Part shown: positions 51,102 through 60,844 of the stretch, one piece after another | Layout: each line of letters begins with the position of its first letter | Position numbering within the stretch: position 1 is the first letter of the stretch | Source: Sphingobium nicotianae | GTDB taxonomy: Bacteria; Pseudomonadota; Alphaproteobacteria; Sphingomonadales; Sphingomonadaceae | Reading direction: 5' to 3' | Assembly: GCF_018603885.1 (NCBI RefSeq) | Contig: NZ_JAHGAW010000007.1 | Coordinates: 131,443 to 195,442 of the forward strand | Length of the DNA stretch: 64,000 bases | The notes under the pieces: model-generated | Told to the model about the DNA's origin: nothing | The model's input: only the letters and a program-made list of their open reading frames with translations | Database searches by the model: none | Made by a program: the position numbers and the translations under genes

Positions 51102-52860
51102 CGAAGCTGACTCCGCTCGGCGCCATGCGCACGGCGATCGTCTTGTTGCCATCCGGGAAGCGCGTCCACAGGCCTTGCGCCATAGCCGCCAGCGCCGGCG
51201 ATTTCCCGCCGCTCTCGTCCATCTGATAGATCCAGTAATTGCGCAGCACGGCGTTCAGATAGGCGCGGGTCTCATAATAGGGAACCGACTCGATGAACAG
51301 CAGGGGGTCGCCTTCGTCGCGCACCTGCACGTTCCAGCGCTCGATCGGCAGCGGGCCGGCATTATAGGCCGCGACCACCTTGGGCAGCAGGCCGCCGGTC
51401 GCGCTCATCTGGCTGAGTTTCTTGAGATAGAGCTGGCCGAGCGCGAGATTGACCGAGGGGTCGTAAAGCTGGTCGCCCGAGAAGCCCATGCCCGCCGCGC
51501 TGGCGAGCTCGCCGCCGGTGCCGGGCCGCACCTGCATGATGCCGCGCGCGTCGGCGCCGCTGCGCGCCTTCGTCTGAAAGCGCGATTCCTGGAGGGCGTG
51601 GGCGAAGACGAGCGCCTTGTCGACTTGCCAGCCATTGGCCGGCGTCCATTGCGGGCTGGGATAGCGCGCATAAGCGGCGGACTTGCGGCCGCTCGGCGAA
51701 TGCTGGGCGAGCCAGAGCTGGGTGGTGGGCAGCGACAGGTCGCTCGCGACATGGACGAGCGCGGGGTAGAGCGCATCGCTGCTCAATTCGGCCTCGTGGC
51801 GTAGCACTTCGTCGGCATCGGCCGTGCGGCCGAGCCCGGCGAGGATGACGGCATTGCGCACGTTGAAGCGCGAGGAGAGGGCGGTCCAGTCCTGCTGCGA
51901 CACATGCTCGCGGGTCAGCGACGGGCTGGGGCCGAGGCCAAGCGTCTCGCGGGCGAGCAGGCCGTAGAGGGTCTCCTCGTCGCGTGCCGCGCTCCTGAGC
52001 AGCGCGCTGACGCGCTCGGGATGCTTGTCCGCCATGACGGCGCGCGCGGCCCAGAAATAGCCGCCGCTGCGCATGTCGGCATCGGAGGCGTTCGTCGCGG
52101 CCTGATAGAAGGCATTGGTGGCGCCGTTCCAATCCTTCTGGCGCCAGGCGGAGAGGCCGACCACCCAGTGTGCGGGCGCCAGGAAGGTGCCGCTGCCGTC
52201 CTGTGCGGCTTGAGAGGCGAGCCGGCGGGCATTGGCGGTGTCGCCGCAGATGAAATAGGACCAGGCGATGCGCTGGCGCAGTTCGGTGCGGCCCTCGATC
52301 GTCAGATTGGTTTCGGCGCCGGCAACGAGCGCCTCCGCCTCGGCGGGCTTGTCGTCCTTGATCTGTTGGAGCAGCCGGCCGCGCAGGGCATCGGCAGCGC
52401 CATCGCCGGAGATTGAGCGCAGGATCTTGCGCTGCGGCGAACTGCCGGTCCACATCAGTTCGCGTGTTGCGGGCAATTCGGGGAGGCTCTGCGCACCGCG
52501 CTTGCGGGCGAGCGCCGCGAGACGGTCGGCCTGAGGCAGATAGGGTGCCTTGGCGATTAGATCGAGCAGGTCGAACATCTCGACCCTGGGCGAGCCCTTG
52601 GCGAGGTAGAATTCAGCCAGAAGGTAGGGGCGCATGCTGTCCTTGGTCGCATCCAGCGCGAGGATGGCCGTCTTTGCGTCGTCCCATTTCCCACCGGACA
52701 TTTGGCCGATGATCGCGCCATAGCGCGCCCGTTCCTCGGCGCTGACCATGGCAATGGCGGAGGACGGCCTAGCGCCCATGTCGGCAAGCGCCGGCGCAGC
52801 GCAGCCGAGCGCGAGCGCGGCCAGCATCCATCTGGTGGTCCGTTGGATCGTCAATTCCAT
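51091..52860 (-). CDS. Soluble lytic murein transglycosylase (Slt-type)
   Basis: The 589-residue periplasmic protein has a signal peptide ([19 protein letters not shown]...APALA). A long alpha-helical superhelix region (residues about 30-400) precedes the catalytic goose-lysozyme-like domain: the catalytic Glu in [61 protein letters not shown], and [20 protein letters not shown]. It cleaves peptidoglycan to anhydromuropeptides during wall turnover. The UDG-like gene overlaps its start by 10 bp, and moaB overlaps its end. Confidence 0.93.
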   Translation of the reverse strand: MELTIQRTTRWMLAALALGCAAPALADMGARPSSAIAMVSAEERARYGAIIGQMSGGKWDDAKTAILALDATKDSMRPYLLAEFYLAKGSPRVEMFDLLDLIAKAPYLPQADRLAALARKRGAQSLPELPATRELMWTGSSPQRKILRSISGDGAADALRGRLLQQIKDDKPAEAEALVAGAETNLTIEGRTELRQRIAWSYFICGDTANARRLASQAAQDGSGTFLAPAHWVVGLSAWRQKDWNGATNAFYQAATNASDADMRSGGYFWAARAVMADKHPERVSALLRSAARDEETLYGLLARETLGLGPSPSLTREHVSQQDWTALSSRFNVRNAVILAGLGRTADADEVLRHEAELSSDALYPALVHVASDLSLPTTQLWLAQHSPSGRKSAAYARYPSPQWTPANGWQVDKALVFAHALQESRFQTKARSGADARGIMQVRPGTGGELASAAGMGFSGDQLYDPSVNLALGQLYLKKLSQMSATGGLLPKVVAAYNAGPLPIERWNVQVRDEGDPLLFIESVPYYETRAYLNAVLRNYWIYQMDESGGKSPALAAMAQGLWTRFPDGNKTIAVRMAPSGVSFGAD

Positions 52861-53636
52861 ACTCCCGGCAGCAGGCGCAGCGCCCGCCAGCTCTTCGCCT
52901 TGGCTGCTGGCCGGCTCATCAGAAGCTCGGCCGACGCTAGGGCAAGCGCATCGATCGTGCCCTCGCCATGGTTAATTTTCTGCAAGCCTTCAGCGCTCGG
53001 CCGCCATTGCGGCCCGATCAGCGCACGGCTCGTCCGATCGCCCAGCACGATCGTCGCCTGCGGGCGCGCGAGGCCGAGATAATGGATCATCCGTGCGCCG
53101 AGCCGACCGAGCGTGGTTTCATCGAGCAATCCGCCGGGCGGACGACGCATGGTAAGCGACGCGAAGCCGGCATCGTCCGCCCTGATGCCGATGCTGCCGA
53201 GCATCGCCTCAATGAAGCGCCGCTGGCTCGGATCGAGCAGGCTGGCACTGTCACTGGCTGTCATGGCGGGCATTTCAACGAGGACCAGCAGCTTGGCCCC
53301 CGCCTGTGCGGGCGGCAGGATCGTCGCGCCGTCCCAGTTCGTTTCGGGCTGAGTATCGTCTTTGGTGAGCCAATCCAGGAAGGCTGGCAGGGCGGCTGGC
53401 ATCTCCGTCGGCGCGATGCGCGTCGCAACGGCTTCCGCCACACGCGGCTGAACGGGCAGGGCAGGGCGCTCCGCAACCGGCGCCGGCGCAGCATCGCGCT
53501 GCCAGAACGGCGCAGCAGGCGCCTGACGCCAGCCATGCGGCTCATGCTCGATTGCGGTATGCAGGCCCGCCTCGCGCCACCAGTGCGCATAGGATTGGAC
53601 CGCCTCCTCCAGCGACCTTATATATTGCTCACCCAT
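52851..53636 (-). CDS. Degenerate uracil-DNA glycosylase-like protein
   Basis: The 261-residue protein starts at MGEQYIRSLEEAVQSYAHWW after GAGAGGGAA. The first 90 residues are Ala/Pro-rich linker. From about residue 110 the pattern follows family 4/5 UDGs: KLLVLVEMPAM in place of GEAPG, SQRRFIEAMLGSIGI, LTMRRPPGGLLDE in place of CRPPxNR, and GRLGARMIHYLGLARPQATIVLGDRTSRALIG. The Fe-S Cys residues and the catalytic acid motif are missing, so glycosylase activity is doubtful. It overlaps the lytic transglycosylase gene by 10 bp and is divergent from ETF-QO. Confidence 0.72.
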   Translation of the reverse strand: MGEQYIRSLEEAVQSYAHWWREAGLHTAIEHEPHGWRQAPAAPFWQRDAAPAPVAERPALPVQPRVAEAVATRIAPTEMPAALPAFLDWLTKDDTQPETNWDGATILPPAQAGAKLLVLVEMPAMTASDSASLLDPSQRRFIEAMLGSIGIRADDAGFASLTMRRPPGGLLDETTLGRLGARMIHYLGLARPQATIVLGDRTSRALIGPQWRPSAEGLQKINHGEGTIDALALASAELLMSRPAAKAKSWRALRLLPGVWN

Positions 53637-53747
53637 TGAGTTCCCTCTCAACAGAGGTTGACGGAGCGGTCAATCCTGCCGCATCGCGGGCAACCGCAAA
53701 GCGTTGCCTGTTTGCGGTGACTGGACCCAGAGTGACGGGAGAGCCAA

Positions 53748-55400
53748 GTGTCCGAACGGGAGTCCATGCCCTATGATGTCGTGATCGTCGGCGGCGGCCC
53801 GGCCGGCCTGAGCGCGGCGATCCGGCTGAAGCAGCGCGCCGCTACGGAAGGGCGCGAGATCAGCGTCTGCCTGCTGGAAAAGGGCTCGGAGATCGGCGCG
53901 CATATCCTCTCCGGCGCGGTGATCGATCCGATCGCGCTGGACGAGCTGCTGCCCGACTGGCGCGAAACCGGCTGCCCGCTGGCGCAGGTGCCGGTCACCG
54001 AGAATCACCACTGGTTCCTGGGCAAAGAGGCCAAGGTCGCGATCCCGCACTTCTTCACGCCGCCCTTCATGCACAACAAGGGCTGCTACACCGGCTCGCT
54101 CGGTTCACTCTGCCGCTGGCTCGCCGAGCAGGCGGAAGCGCTGGGCGTCGAGATTTTTCCCGGCTTCCCTGCCGCCGAAATCCTCTACAATGAGGATGGC
54201 TCGGTGAAGGGCGTCGCGACCGGCGACATGGGGCTGGCGCGCGACGGCAGCGCCAAGCCGGACTATCAGCCGGGCCTCGAGCTGCACGCCCGCTACACCC
54301 TCTTCGCCGAGGGCGCACGCGGCCATCTCACCAAGCAATTGAAGGCGCGCTATCATCTCGATGACGAGAGCGATCCACAGACCTATGGCCTTGGCGTCAA
54401 GGAATTGTGGGACATCGATCCGGGCAAGCATGTCCCCGGCCGCGTCATCCACACCCAGGGCTGGCCGCTGACCGACGCTTATGGCGGCGGCTTCCTCTAT
54501 CATCAGGCTGGAGGGCAGGTGGCTTTGGGCTTCGTCGTCGGCCTCGGCTACCGCAATCCCTATCTGTCGCCTTACGAGGAGTTCCAGCGCTGGAAGCATC
54601 ATCCGGCGATCCGCGAGGTGCTCGAAGGCGGCAAGCGCATCTCCTATGGCGCGCGCGTCATCAACGAGGGCGGCTGGCAATCCATCCCGAAGCTGGTCAT
54701 GCCGGGCGCAGCGCTGATCGGCTGTTCCGCCGGCTTCGTGAACGTGCCCCGCATCAAGGGCACGCACACCGCGATGAAATCGGCGATGCTGGCGGCGGAT
54801 GCGGCCCTCGATGCCGTCGCGGCGGATCGCACCTCCGACACGCTCGATGCCTATCCCGCCGCGCTCGACGCGAGCTGGATCGCAACAGAGCTCAAGATGG
54901 TGCGCAATGCCGGCCCCGCGCTCGGCAAATATGGCAACTGGCTGGGCACGCTGGTCGCCGGCATCGACATGTGGATGCGCTATCTCGGCATCGGCCTGCC
55001 CTTCACGATCCGCAACAAGGCCGACCACACCAAGCTGTGGCGCAAGGATCAGGTGCGCAAGATCGACTATCCCAAGGCCGATGGCGTGATCAGCTTCGAC
55101 CGGCTTTCCTCTGTGTTCCTCTCGGGCACCAATCATGAGGAGGACCAGCCCGTCCACTTAAAGCTCGCCGATCCGGACGTGCCGATCCGCTACAATCTGC
55201 CCGTGTTCGACGAGCCGGCGCGTCTCTATTGTCCGGCCGGCGTCTATGAGGTGCTGGAGGACAGCGAGGGTCATCCGCGCTTCCAGATCAACGCGCAGAA
55301 CTGCGTCCACTGCAAGACCTGCGACATCAAGGACCCGACCCAGAACATCAACTGGGTCGCACCCGAGGGTGGCGGCGGACCGACCTATCCGAACATGTGA
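53748..55400 (+). CDS. Electron transfer flavoprotein-ubiquinone oxidoreductase
   Basis: The 550-residue protein starts at GTG 53748 (SERESMPYDVVIVGGGPAG) with GGGAGAG upstream; ATG 53766 is an alternative. The N-terminal FAD Rossmann motif is VVIVGGGPAGLSAAIRLKQ. A ubiquinone- and membrane-binding part follows (AYGGGFLYHQAGGQVALGF). The C-terminal ferredoxin-like domain has the [4Fe-4S] cysteines in LYCPAGVYEVLE and NCVHCKTCDIKDPTQNINW, ending in GGGGPTYPNM. It passes electrons from acyl-CoA dehydrogenases via ETF to quinone. It serves beta-oxidation, consistent with the thiolase genes elsewhere in the window. Confidence 0.95.
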   Translation: MSERESMPYDVVIVGGGPAGLSAAIRLKQRAATEGREISVCLLEKGSEIGAHILSGAVIDPIALDELLPDWRETGCPLAQVPVTENHHWFLGKEAKVAIPHFFTPPFMHNKGCYTGSLGSLCRWLAEQAEALGVEIFPGFPAAEILYNEDGSVKGVATGDMGLARDGSAKPDYQPGLELHARYTLFAEGARGHLTKQLKARYHLDDESDPQTYGLGVKELWDIDPGKHVPGRVIHTQGWPLTDAYGGGFLYHQAGGQVALGFVVGLGYRNPYLSPYEEFQRWKHHPAIREVLEGGKRISYGARVINEGGWQSIPKLVMPGAALIGCSAGFVNVPRIKGTHTAMKSAMLAADAALDAVAADRTSDTLDAYPAALDASWIATELKMVRNAGPALGKYGNWLGTLVAGIDMWMRYLGIGLPFTIRNKADHTKLWRKDQVRKIDYPKADGVISFDRLSSVFLSGTNHEEDQPVHLKLADPDVPIRYNLPVFDEPARLYCPAGVYEVLEDSEGHPRFQINAQNCVHCKTCDIKDPTQNINWVAPEGGGGPTYPNM

Positions 55401-55426
55401 GCGAACGACCACAGGGAGACGATGCC

Positions 55427-55726
55427 ATGATCGCCGTCATCGGGACGATGAAGTTTCCAGCCGAGAAGATGGCCGCCCTGCTGCCGCACGTGCAGGAACT
55501 GGTCCGCCAGACCAACGCGCATGACGGCTGCATCGCTTATGATGTCGGCGAGGATATTTTGGAGCCCGGCCTGCTGCGCTTCTCGGAGCTGTGGCCCGAT
55601 CAGGAGAGCCTGACCCGCCACATCGCCGCGCCGCACATCGCGCCGTGGCGGCAGGCCTGTCAGGATCACGGCATCCTGAACCGCAGCTTCGCCGTCTATG
55701 ACGTGACGGGCGAGCGCTCGCTCTAG
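55427..55726 (+). CDS. Antibiotic biosynthesis monooxygenase (ABM)-domain protein
   Basis: The 99-residue protein starts at MIAVIGTMKFPAEKM after GGGAGAC. It is a dimeric ferredoxin-like alpha+beta barrel of the ABM (YgiN-like) family: AVIGTMKFPAEK, LVRQTNAHDGCIAYDV, LRFSELWPDQESLTRHIAAPHI, ending AVYDVTGERSL. Members are quinol or aromatic monooxygenases or unassigned heme-protein relatives; the substrate is not predictable. It follows the ETF-QO gene by 26 bp, so it is likely co-transcribed. Confidence 0.88.
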   Translation: MIAVIGTMKFPAEKMAALLPHVQELVRQTNAHDGCIAYDVGEDILEPGLLRFSELWPDQESLTRHIAAPHIAPWRQACQDHGILNRSFAVYDVTGERSL

Positions 55727-55727
55727 C

Positions 55728-56732
55728 TCAGACCCGGCGCTCGCGCTCGCGGGAGGCTGGTGCGCGCTGACGCAGCCCGCCGCCGATCACACCGAGGCCC
55801 ACAATCATCAACAGCCAGGTGCCGGTTTCCGGAACGGCCAGTTGCGCCGCCATGCTGCGCGCCATGAGCGCGTGGATCGCCGTCGTGGGGTGGATGCCGT
55901 CGAAATAGAGATATCCTGTGCAGCCGCCGAGCACCGCCGCCGCGCCGCCGCTCTGGCAGCTGTCAGTCAGGTTCAGGCCCGGCATGCCGAACGCTGCCGG
56001 GTCGTCGTGCAGCGCCCGGTCGAGCGCGAACAGATCGAAGAAATCGATGTCAGCCCCGCTGAGCTGCGCGGTCGTCTGGGCGATCGCGGCGAACTGCGCG
56101 TTGAGTGCCTGCGACCGCGCCGTTGCGAGATCGGCGACCGTGGCATTGCCGAGCGCGAGGACCGACGGGATCGCCCCCACGTCCGCAAGGCCCGTGACGA
56201 GGATGTTCTTCGCGCCCGCGCCGGTCAGCGCGGCCAGACCGTTGCTGAAAGCGGTCAGAGTCGCCGTGAAGTCGGCGATGCCGAGATTGCCGAGCTGCGC
56301 GCGCACATCGTTGCCGCCGAATGTGACGATCACCAGCGCGTCACCGGGGATGGGCTGTGCCGTCCCCTGGAACAGGCCGAGCTGCCCGATGAAGCCCGGG
56401 ATGATGGGGCTCGTCTCGGCGGCAGTCGCGCCGCCCACCGCAAAATTGGTGTTCATCGTCTGATTGGCGAGGAAGGGCGACGCGGCAGCTCCCACATAGC
56501 CAAGGCTGAGATAGTCCGCGAAATTATAGCCGTTCGAGAAACGGCCATTGAAGTAGCCGGCGCTCGCAGGCGCCGGATCGGGCAGGCCGAGCGCAAGGCT
56601 GCCGATCTGGGCATTGCCCGAATCGACCAGGCTGTCGCCGAACACGAAGATCTTGGAATAATCCACGGCGGAAGCCGGCGCGGTCGTTCCAAGGCACAGG
56701 ATTGCGGACAGGAAAAGGGTCAGGCGCTTCAT
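55728..56732 (-). CDS. GDSL/SGNH esterase with a PEP-CTERM-like tail
   Basis: The 334-residue protein starts at MKRLTLFLSAILCLGTTAPASA (signal peptide) with GGGAGTAG upstream. The SGNH blocks are FVFGDSLVDSGN (nucleophile Ser), the block II Gly in the region after NFAVGGATAAETS, VTFGGNDVRAQ (block III Asn), and YFDGIHPTTAIH (Asp and His of block V). The tail VPETGTWLLMIVGLGVIGGGLRQR resembles a PEP-CTERM signal, with PET in place of PEP. It is probably a surface-anchored lipase or esterase. It converges on the ABM gene with a one-base gap. Confidence 0.88.
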   Translation of the reverse strand: MKRLTLFLSAILCLGTTAPASAVDYSKIFVFGDSLVDSGNAQIGSLALGLPDPAPASAGYFNGRFSNGYNFADYLSLGYVGAAASPFLANQTMNTNFAVGGATAAETSPIIPGFIGQLGLFQGTAQPIPGDALVIVTFGGNDVRAQLGNLGIADFTATLTAFSNGLAALTGAGAKNILVTGLADVGAIPSVLALGNATVADLATARSQALNAQFAAIAQTTAQLSGADIDFFDLFALDRALHDDPAAFGMPGLNLTDSCQSGGAAAVLGGCTGYLYFDGIHPTTAIHALMARSMAAQLAVPETGTWLLMIVGLGVIGGGLRQRAPASRERERRV

Positions 56733-56906
56733 CGAACTACTCCCACATCGAACGATCGCTGGCCGCAATTTACCATCTTGTCCCGCAATGGAACAGCCGG
56801 TTGTGAGGGATGACGGGCAGCCATTCAGAATGGAGCAAGGCGCCGACCGCTACGGCCCGCGCGCGACGGAGCGTCCCACGGCTCCGATGCACAGGAGATA
56901 CCCGGC

Positions 56907-57308
56907 ATGTCCAAGAGACTTCTCGCCGCCGCCGCGCTGGCGACCATTTTGTCTGGCGGCAGCGCCTTCGCTCAGCCCGAGCGCGGCCCGCAAGGCCCGC
57001 AGACGCGCGATCAATATATCGCCGCCGCCAAGGCGCGCTTCGCGGTGATGGATGCCAGTGGCGACGGCATTGTCACCAGGGACGAGGTGAGCGCGCAGAT
57101 CGCCAAGCGGATGGGCGACACACCGCGTCCGGAGATGGTCGACCGCATGTTCTCGCGGCTCGATACGGACGGCGACGGTAAGGCGACGACAGCCGAGGTC
57201 GAGGCGGCCGCTGGCGCGCGCTTCGATGCGCTGGACACCGACAAGAACGGCACGCTGACACCGGAAGAGCAGGCCGCCGGCTTCCGCGGCATGATGCGTC
57301 GCCAATAA
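56907..57308 (+). CDS. Exported EF-hand protein
   Basis: The 133-residue protein has a signal peptide ending in SAFAQ. Three EF-hand loops are present: DASGDGIVTRDE, DTDGDGKATTAE and DTDKNGTLTPEE, each with the Asp/Asn, Gly and terminal Glu of a canonical calcium site. A fourth is lacking. Small periplasmic calmodulin-like proteins of this kind are common in sphingomonads; the targets are unknown. It is divergent from the GDSL gene and followed by a repeat. Confidence 0.88.
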   Translation: MSKRLLAAAALATILSGGSAFAQPERGPQGPQTRDQYIAAAKARFAVMDASGDGIVTRDEVSAQIAKRMGDTPRPEMVDRMFSRLDTDGDGKATTAEVEAAAGARFDALDTDKNGTLTPEEQAAGFRGMMRRQ

Positions 57309-57319
57309 CCAAAAGGTAG

Positions 57320-57372
57320 CCCCTTCCCTTGAGGTTCAACAGAGGCGCGTGACTCTGTTGAAGGGTTGGGGT
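57320..57372. repeat. Palindromic repeat between the EF-hand gene and ispE
   Basis: TTCAACAGAG (57335-57344) pairs perfectly with CTCTGTTGAA (57353-57362). Outside it CCCCTTCCCTT and AAGGGTTGGGG pair at nine of eleven positions, which recalls the CCCCTCCC-type palindromes. It lies 26 bp past the EF-hand stop. No T-tract is present. Confidence 0.55.
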
Positions 57373-57511
57373 GGGGTTCGACGATCCGATCGAGCGCGAT
57401 GCGAGCGATGCTGCGCTTCATCGCCAGCCCAAACCCTTCCCCGAGAGGAAGGCCAATGGAAATCGCCACGCCTGCGCAGACATTGCCCCTCTGCGCCGCT
57501 ATGAGGCGGCG

Positions 57512-58336
57512 ATGCCCACTGAAACCGCTTACGCCAAACTCAACCTCGCTCTCCACGTCCGCGCCCGGCGCGCGGACGGCTATCATGACCTGGAGAGCCT
57601 CTTCGCCTTCTGCACTGACGGCGACTCCCTCAGCGCGGAGCCTCGCGACGACGGTGAACTGACGCTGACGATCGAGGGCGATTTCGCTGACGATCTCGAT
57701 CCCGGCGACGACAATCTCGTCCTGCGCGCCGCCCGCGCCCTGCAGGCGGCAAGCGGCACGATGCTCGGCGCCGATCTCGTCCTCGACAAAAGCCTGCCCA
57801 TCGCCTCAGGCATCGGCGGCGGCTCGGCCGACGCAGCGGCGACCTTGCGTCTGCTGGTGCGCCTGTGGGGTCTCCGCCCGATGGACATCGACTTCCCGCG
57901 CGTCGCCGCGTCGCTCGGCGCGGACGTCCCCGCCTGTCTCGGCTCGCAGACCATGTTCGGGACGGGGATCGGCGAGCGACTGGAGCCGGTCGATCTCGAT
58001 CTCGCCGGGATGCCGGTTCTGCTCGTCAATCCGCTCGTCCCATGTCCCACCGGCCCGGTCTTCAGGGGCTGGGACGGCATCGATCGCGGATCGCTCGACC
58101 CACAGGAGTGGCGGCGCGGACGCAATGATCTTGCCGCGCCCGCCATCGCGCTGGTGCCGGAGATTGACGAGGTTCTGGCGGTTCTCAAGGCGCAATTGCC
58201 CAGCCTTGCGCGCATGTCCGGCTCCGGCGCGACCTGCTTCGCCCTGTTCGGCAGCGAGGCCGAGCGCGATGCCGCAGCAGACCGGATCGAGGCCGATCAT
58301 CCCGACTGGTGGACGCTGGCGACCTCGCTGCGCTAG
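57512..58336 (+). CDS. ispE: 4-diphosphocytidyl-2-C-methyl-D-erythritol kinase
   Basis: The 274-residue GHMP kinase of the MEP isoprenoid pathway starts at MPTETAYAKLNLALHVRARR. Lys in AYAKLNL and the Asp in the ATP-binding loop KSLPIASGIGGGSADAAATLRLL (GHMP motif 2) are catalytic. The late motif is LARMSGSGATCFALFG. It phosphorylates the 2-hydroxyl of CDP-methylerythritol. It is separated from the N-formylglutamate amidohydrolase gene by 9 bp. Confidence 0.96.
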   Translation: MPTETAYAKLNLALHVRARRADGYHDLESLFAFCTDGDSLSAEPRDDGELTLTIEGDFADDLDPGDDNLVLRAARALQAASGTMLGADLVLDKSLPIASGIGGGSADAAATLRLLVRLWGLRPMDIDFPRVAASLGADVPACLGSQTMFGTGIGERLEPVDLDLAGMPVLLVNPLVPCPTGPVFRGWDGIDRGSLDPQEWRRGRNDLAAPAIALVPEIDEVLAVLKAQLPSLARMSGSGATCFALFGSEAERDAAADRIEADHPDWWTLATSLR

Positions 58337-58345
58337 GGTCCGCCC

Positions 58346-59062
58346 ATGACGACCCCCTACCACATCCTCGGCGATCCCCTCGCGCCGATTCTCATCATCG
58401 CCGATCATGCCTCCAACCATGTGCCCGACGACATCGATCTCGGCCTGCCGCCCGAGCTGATGCACGAGCATGTCGCGCTCGACATCGGCGTGGCCGAGGT
58501 CGCGGCGCTGTTGGTCGAGCGCGGCGGCATCTGCGCGATCCTGGGCGGCGTCTCGCGCCTCGTCATCGACTATAATCGCGAGCCCGACGCGGCCGGCCTC
58601 GTCCCCGTTCACAGCGACGGCCATCATATCGAGGGCAACACCGTCGCCGATGTCGCCGACCGGCTCGCGCGCTTCTACGATCCCTACCACGCCAAAGTCG
58701 CCGAGCTGGCCGCCCAGTCGCACAGGCCCTTCATCCTCTCGCTGCACAGCTTCACGCCGAGCCTGCGGAGCAAGCCCGAGGAAGCGCGCCCTTGGGAGAT
58801 CGGCATCCTCTACAATCAGGACGATCGCGGCGCGCGCATGGCCATTCCCCTGCTGGAGGCGGCGGGCCTGATCGTCGGCGAGCAGGAGCCTTATTCCGGC
58901 AAGCTACTCAACGCGTCTATGAACCGTCATGCCGAGGCGCATGGCCGGCCCTATCTCGGTGTCGAGATGCGGCAGGACATATCGGGTGATCCGGCCGGCC
59001 AGCGCCGCTACGCCGACATATTGCGTCCCGTGCTGGAGGCATGCCGCAACGGACTTGCGTGA
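58346..59062 (+). CDS. N-formylglutamate amidohydrolase family protein
   Basis: The 238-residue protein belongs to the FGase (HutG-like) family: PILIIADHASNHVPDDI, VALDIGVAEVAALL, LGGVSRLVIDYNREPDA, FILSLHSFTPSL, GILYNQDDRGARMAIPLL, and the end MNRHAEAHGRPYLGVEMRQDI. The His/Asp/Glu residues in ADHASNH, DIG, LHSF and GVEMRQD are those expected to bind Zn. True HutG hydrolyses N-formylglutamate in histidine breakdown, but no hut genes are adjacent, and many paralogues act on other substrates. It follows ispE closely and precedes ilvD by 57 bp. Confidence 0.9.
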   Translation: MTTPYHILGDPLAPILIIADHASNHVPDDIDLGLPPELMHEHVALDIGVAEVAALLVERGGICAILGGVSRLVIDYNREPDAAGLVPVHSDGHHIEGNTVADVADRLARFYDPYHAKVAELAAQSHRPFILSLHSFTPSLRSKPEEARPWEIGILYNQDDRGARMAIPLLEAAGLIVGEQEPYSGKLLNASMNRHAEAHGRPYLGVEMRQDISGDPAGQRRYADILRPVLEACRNGLA

Positions 59063-59119
59063 ACGCCGCCTTTGTTGGAAAGGGCATCGCGCGGCCGTGC
59101 CGCACGGAAAGGCCTTGAG

Positions 59120-60844
59120 ATGACCCATACGTTCGACAAGTCGAAGCTCCCCAGCCGCCATGTCTCGGTCGGCGTGGAGAGCGCGCCGCATCGCTCTTAT
59201 TATTACGCGATGGGTCTGACCGAGGAGGAGATCGCTCGGCCTTTCGTGGGGATTGCCAGCGCCGGCAACGACAGCGCGCCCTGCAACACCACGCTCGACA
59301 CGCAGGCCAACTGGTGCCGCCAGGGCGTCAACGAGGCGGGCGGCATGCCCCGCCGCTTCAACACCATCACCGTGACGGACGGCATCGCCATGGGCCACCA
59401 GGGCATGAAAAGCTCGCTGGTCAGCCGCGAGGTGATCGCCGACTCCGTCGAGCTTTCCGTGCGCGGCCATTGCTATGACGCGCTCGTCACCTTCGCTGGC
59501 TGCGACAAGTCGCTGCCCGGCATGATGATGGCGATGCTGCGCCTCAACGTCCCCTCCATCTTCGTCTATGGCGGATCGATCCTGCCCGGCCGCTACAAGG
59601 ACCGGGAAGACCTCACGATCATCGACGTGTTCGAGGCGGTCGGCCGCTTCTCGGCCGGCGCCTGCCCGCTGTCGGAGGTGACGGCGATCGAGAAGGCGGC
59701 CTGCCCGGGCCATGGCGCCTGCGGCGGGCAATATACCGCCAACACCATGGCGTGCGTCGGCGAGGCGATCGGGCTCTCGCTGCCCAACAGCAACATGGCT
59801 CCGGCGCCCTACAAGTCGCGCGAGGAGATCGCCGTGGCGGCCGGGCGGCAGATCATGGAACTGCTCAAGCTCAACCTGCGTCCCCGAGACATCTGCACAC
59901 GCGATGCCTTCGAGAATGCCGCGCGCATCGTCGCGGCGACCGGCGGCTCGACCAACGGCGCGCTGCACCTGCCCGCCATGGCGAACGAGTGCGGCATCGA
60001 CTTCGACCTGTTCGACGTCGCCGAGATCTTCAAGACCACGCCCTATATGGCCGACCTGAAGCCGGGCGGGAAATATGTCGCCAAGGACATGCACGCGGCG
60101 GGCGGCATCTACATGCTGATGAAGTCGCTTGCGCAGACGGGCCTGCTCCATCTCGACTGCATGACCGTGACCGGCAAGACACTGGGCGAGAATATCGACG
60201 AGATCACCTGGAACCCCGACCAGAAGGTCATCTACGACGCGAAGACGCCGATCACGCCGACCGGCGGCGTCGTCGGCCTCAAGGGCTCGCTGGCGCCGGA
60301 AGGCGCGATCGTGAAGGTGGCGGGCATGAAGCGACTGCAGTTCACCGGCATCGCCAAGGTGTTCGAGCGCGAGGAGGATGCCTTCGCGGCGGTGGAAGCG
60401 CAGCAGATCGTCGACGGCGACGTCGTCGTCATCCGTTATGAGGGACCCAAGGGCGGCCCCGGCATGCGCGAGATGCTGGCGACCACGGCGGCGCTCTATG
60501 GCCAGGGCCTCGGCGAGAAGGTGGCGCTCATCACCGACGGACGCTTCTCCGGCGGCACACGCGGCTTCTGTGTCGGCCATGTCGGGCCCGAGGCGGCGGA
60601 TGGCGGGCCGATCGCGCTCATCGAGAATGGCGACCAGATCGCCATCGATGCCGAGGCCGGAACGATCGATCTTCTGGTCGACGAGGCGGTTCTGGCCGAG
60701 CGGAAGGCGAAGTGGACGCCACGCAAGAACGACTATCAGTCCGGCGCGCTCTGGCGCTTCGCGCAGAATGTAGGCCCGGCTTGGCAAGGTGCGGTGACGC
60801 ACCCGGGCGCCAGGGCCGAGACGCATGTTTTCGCGGATATTTAA
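59120..60844 (+). CDS. ilvD: Dihydroxy-acid dehydratase
   Basis: The 574-residue IlvD/EDD-family iron-sulfur enzyme starts at [18 protein letters not shown]; upstream in-frame codons are not conserved. The cluster-binding Cys residues are in [25 protein letters not shown] and [62 protein letters not shown] and the late acidic region follow. It dehydrates dihydroxyisovalerate in valine, leucine and isoleucine synthesis. DNA for the lipoprotein gene overlaps its last 20 bases. leuB lies at 15,423, far from it. Confidence 0.96.
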   Translation: MTHTFDKSKLPSRHVSVGVESAPHRSYYYAMGLTEEEIARPFVGIASAGNDSAPCNTTLDTQANWCRQGVNEAGGMPRRFNTITVTDGIAMGHQGMKSSLVSREVIADSVELSVRGHCYDALVTFAGCDKSLPGMMMAMLRLNVPSIFVYGGSILPGRYKDREDLTIIDVFEAVGRFSAGACPLSEVTAIEKAACPGHGACGGQYTANTMACVGEAIGLSLPNSNMAPAPYKSREEIAVAAGRQIMELLKLNLRPRDICTRDAFENAARIVAATGGSTNGALHLPAMANECGIDFDLFDVAEIFKTTPYMADLKPGGKYVAKDMHAAGGIYMLMKSLAQTGLLHLDCMTVTGKTLGENIDEITWNPDQKVIYDAKTPITPTGGVVGLKGSLAPEGAIVKVAGMKRLQFTGIAKVFEREEDAFAAVEAQQIVDGDVVVIRYEGPKGGPGMREMLATTAALYGQGLGEKVALITDGRFSGGTRGFCVGHVGPEAADGGPIALIENGDQIAIDAEAGTIDLLVDEAVLAERKAKWTPRKNDYQSGALWRFAQNVGPAWQGAVTHPGARAETHVFADI

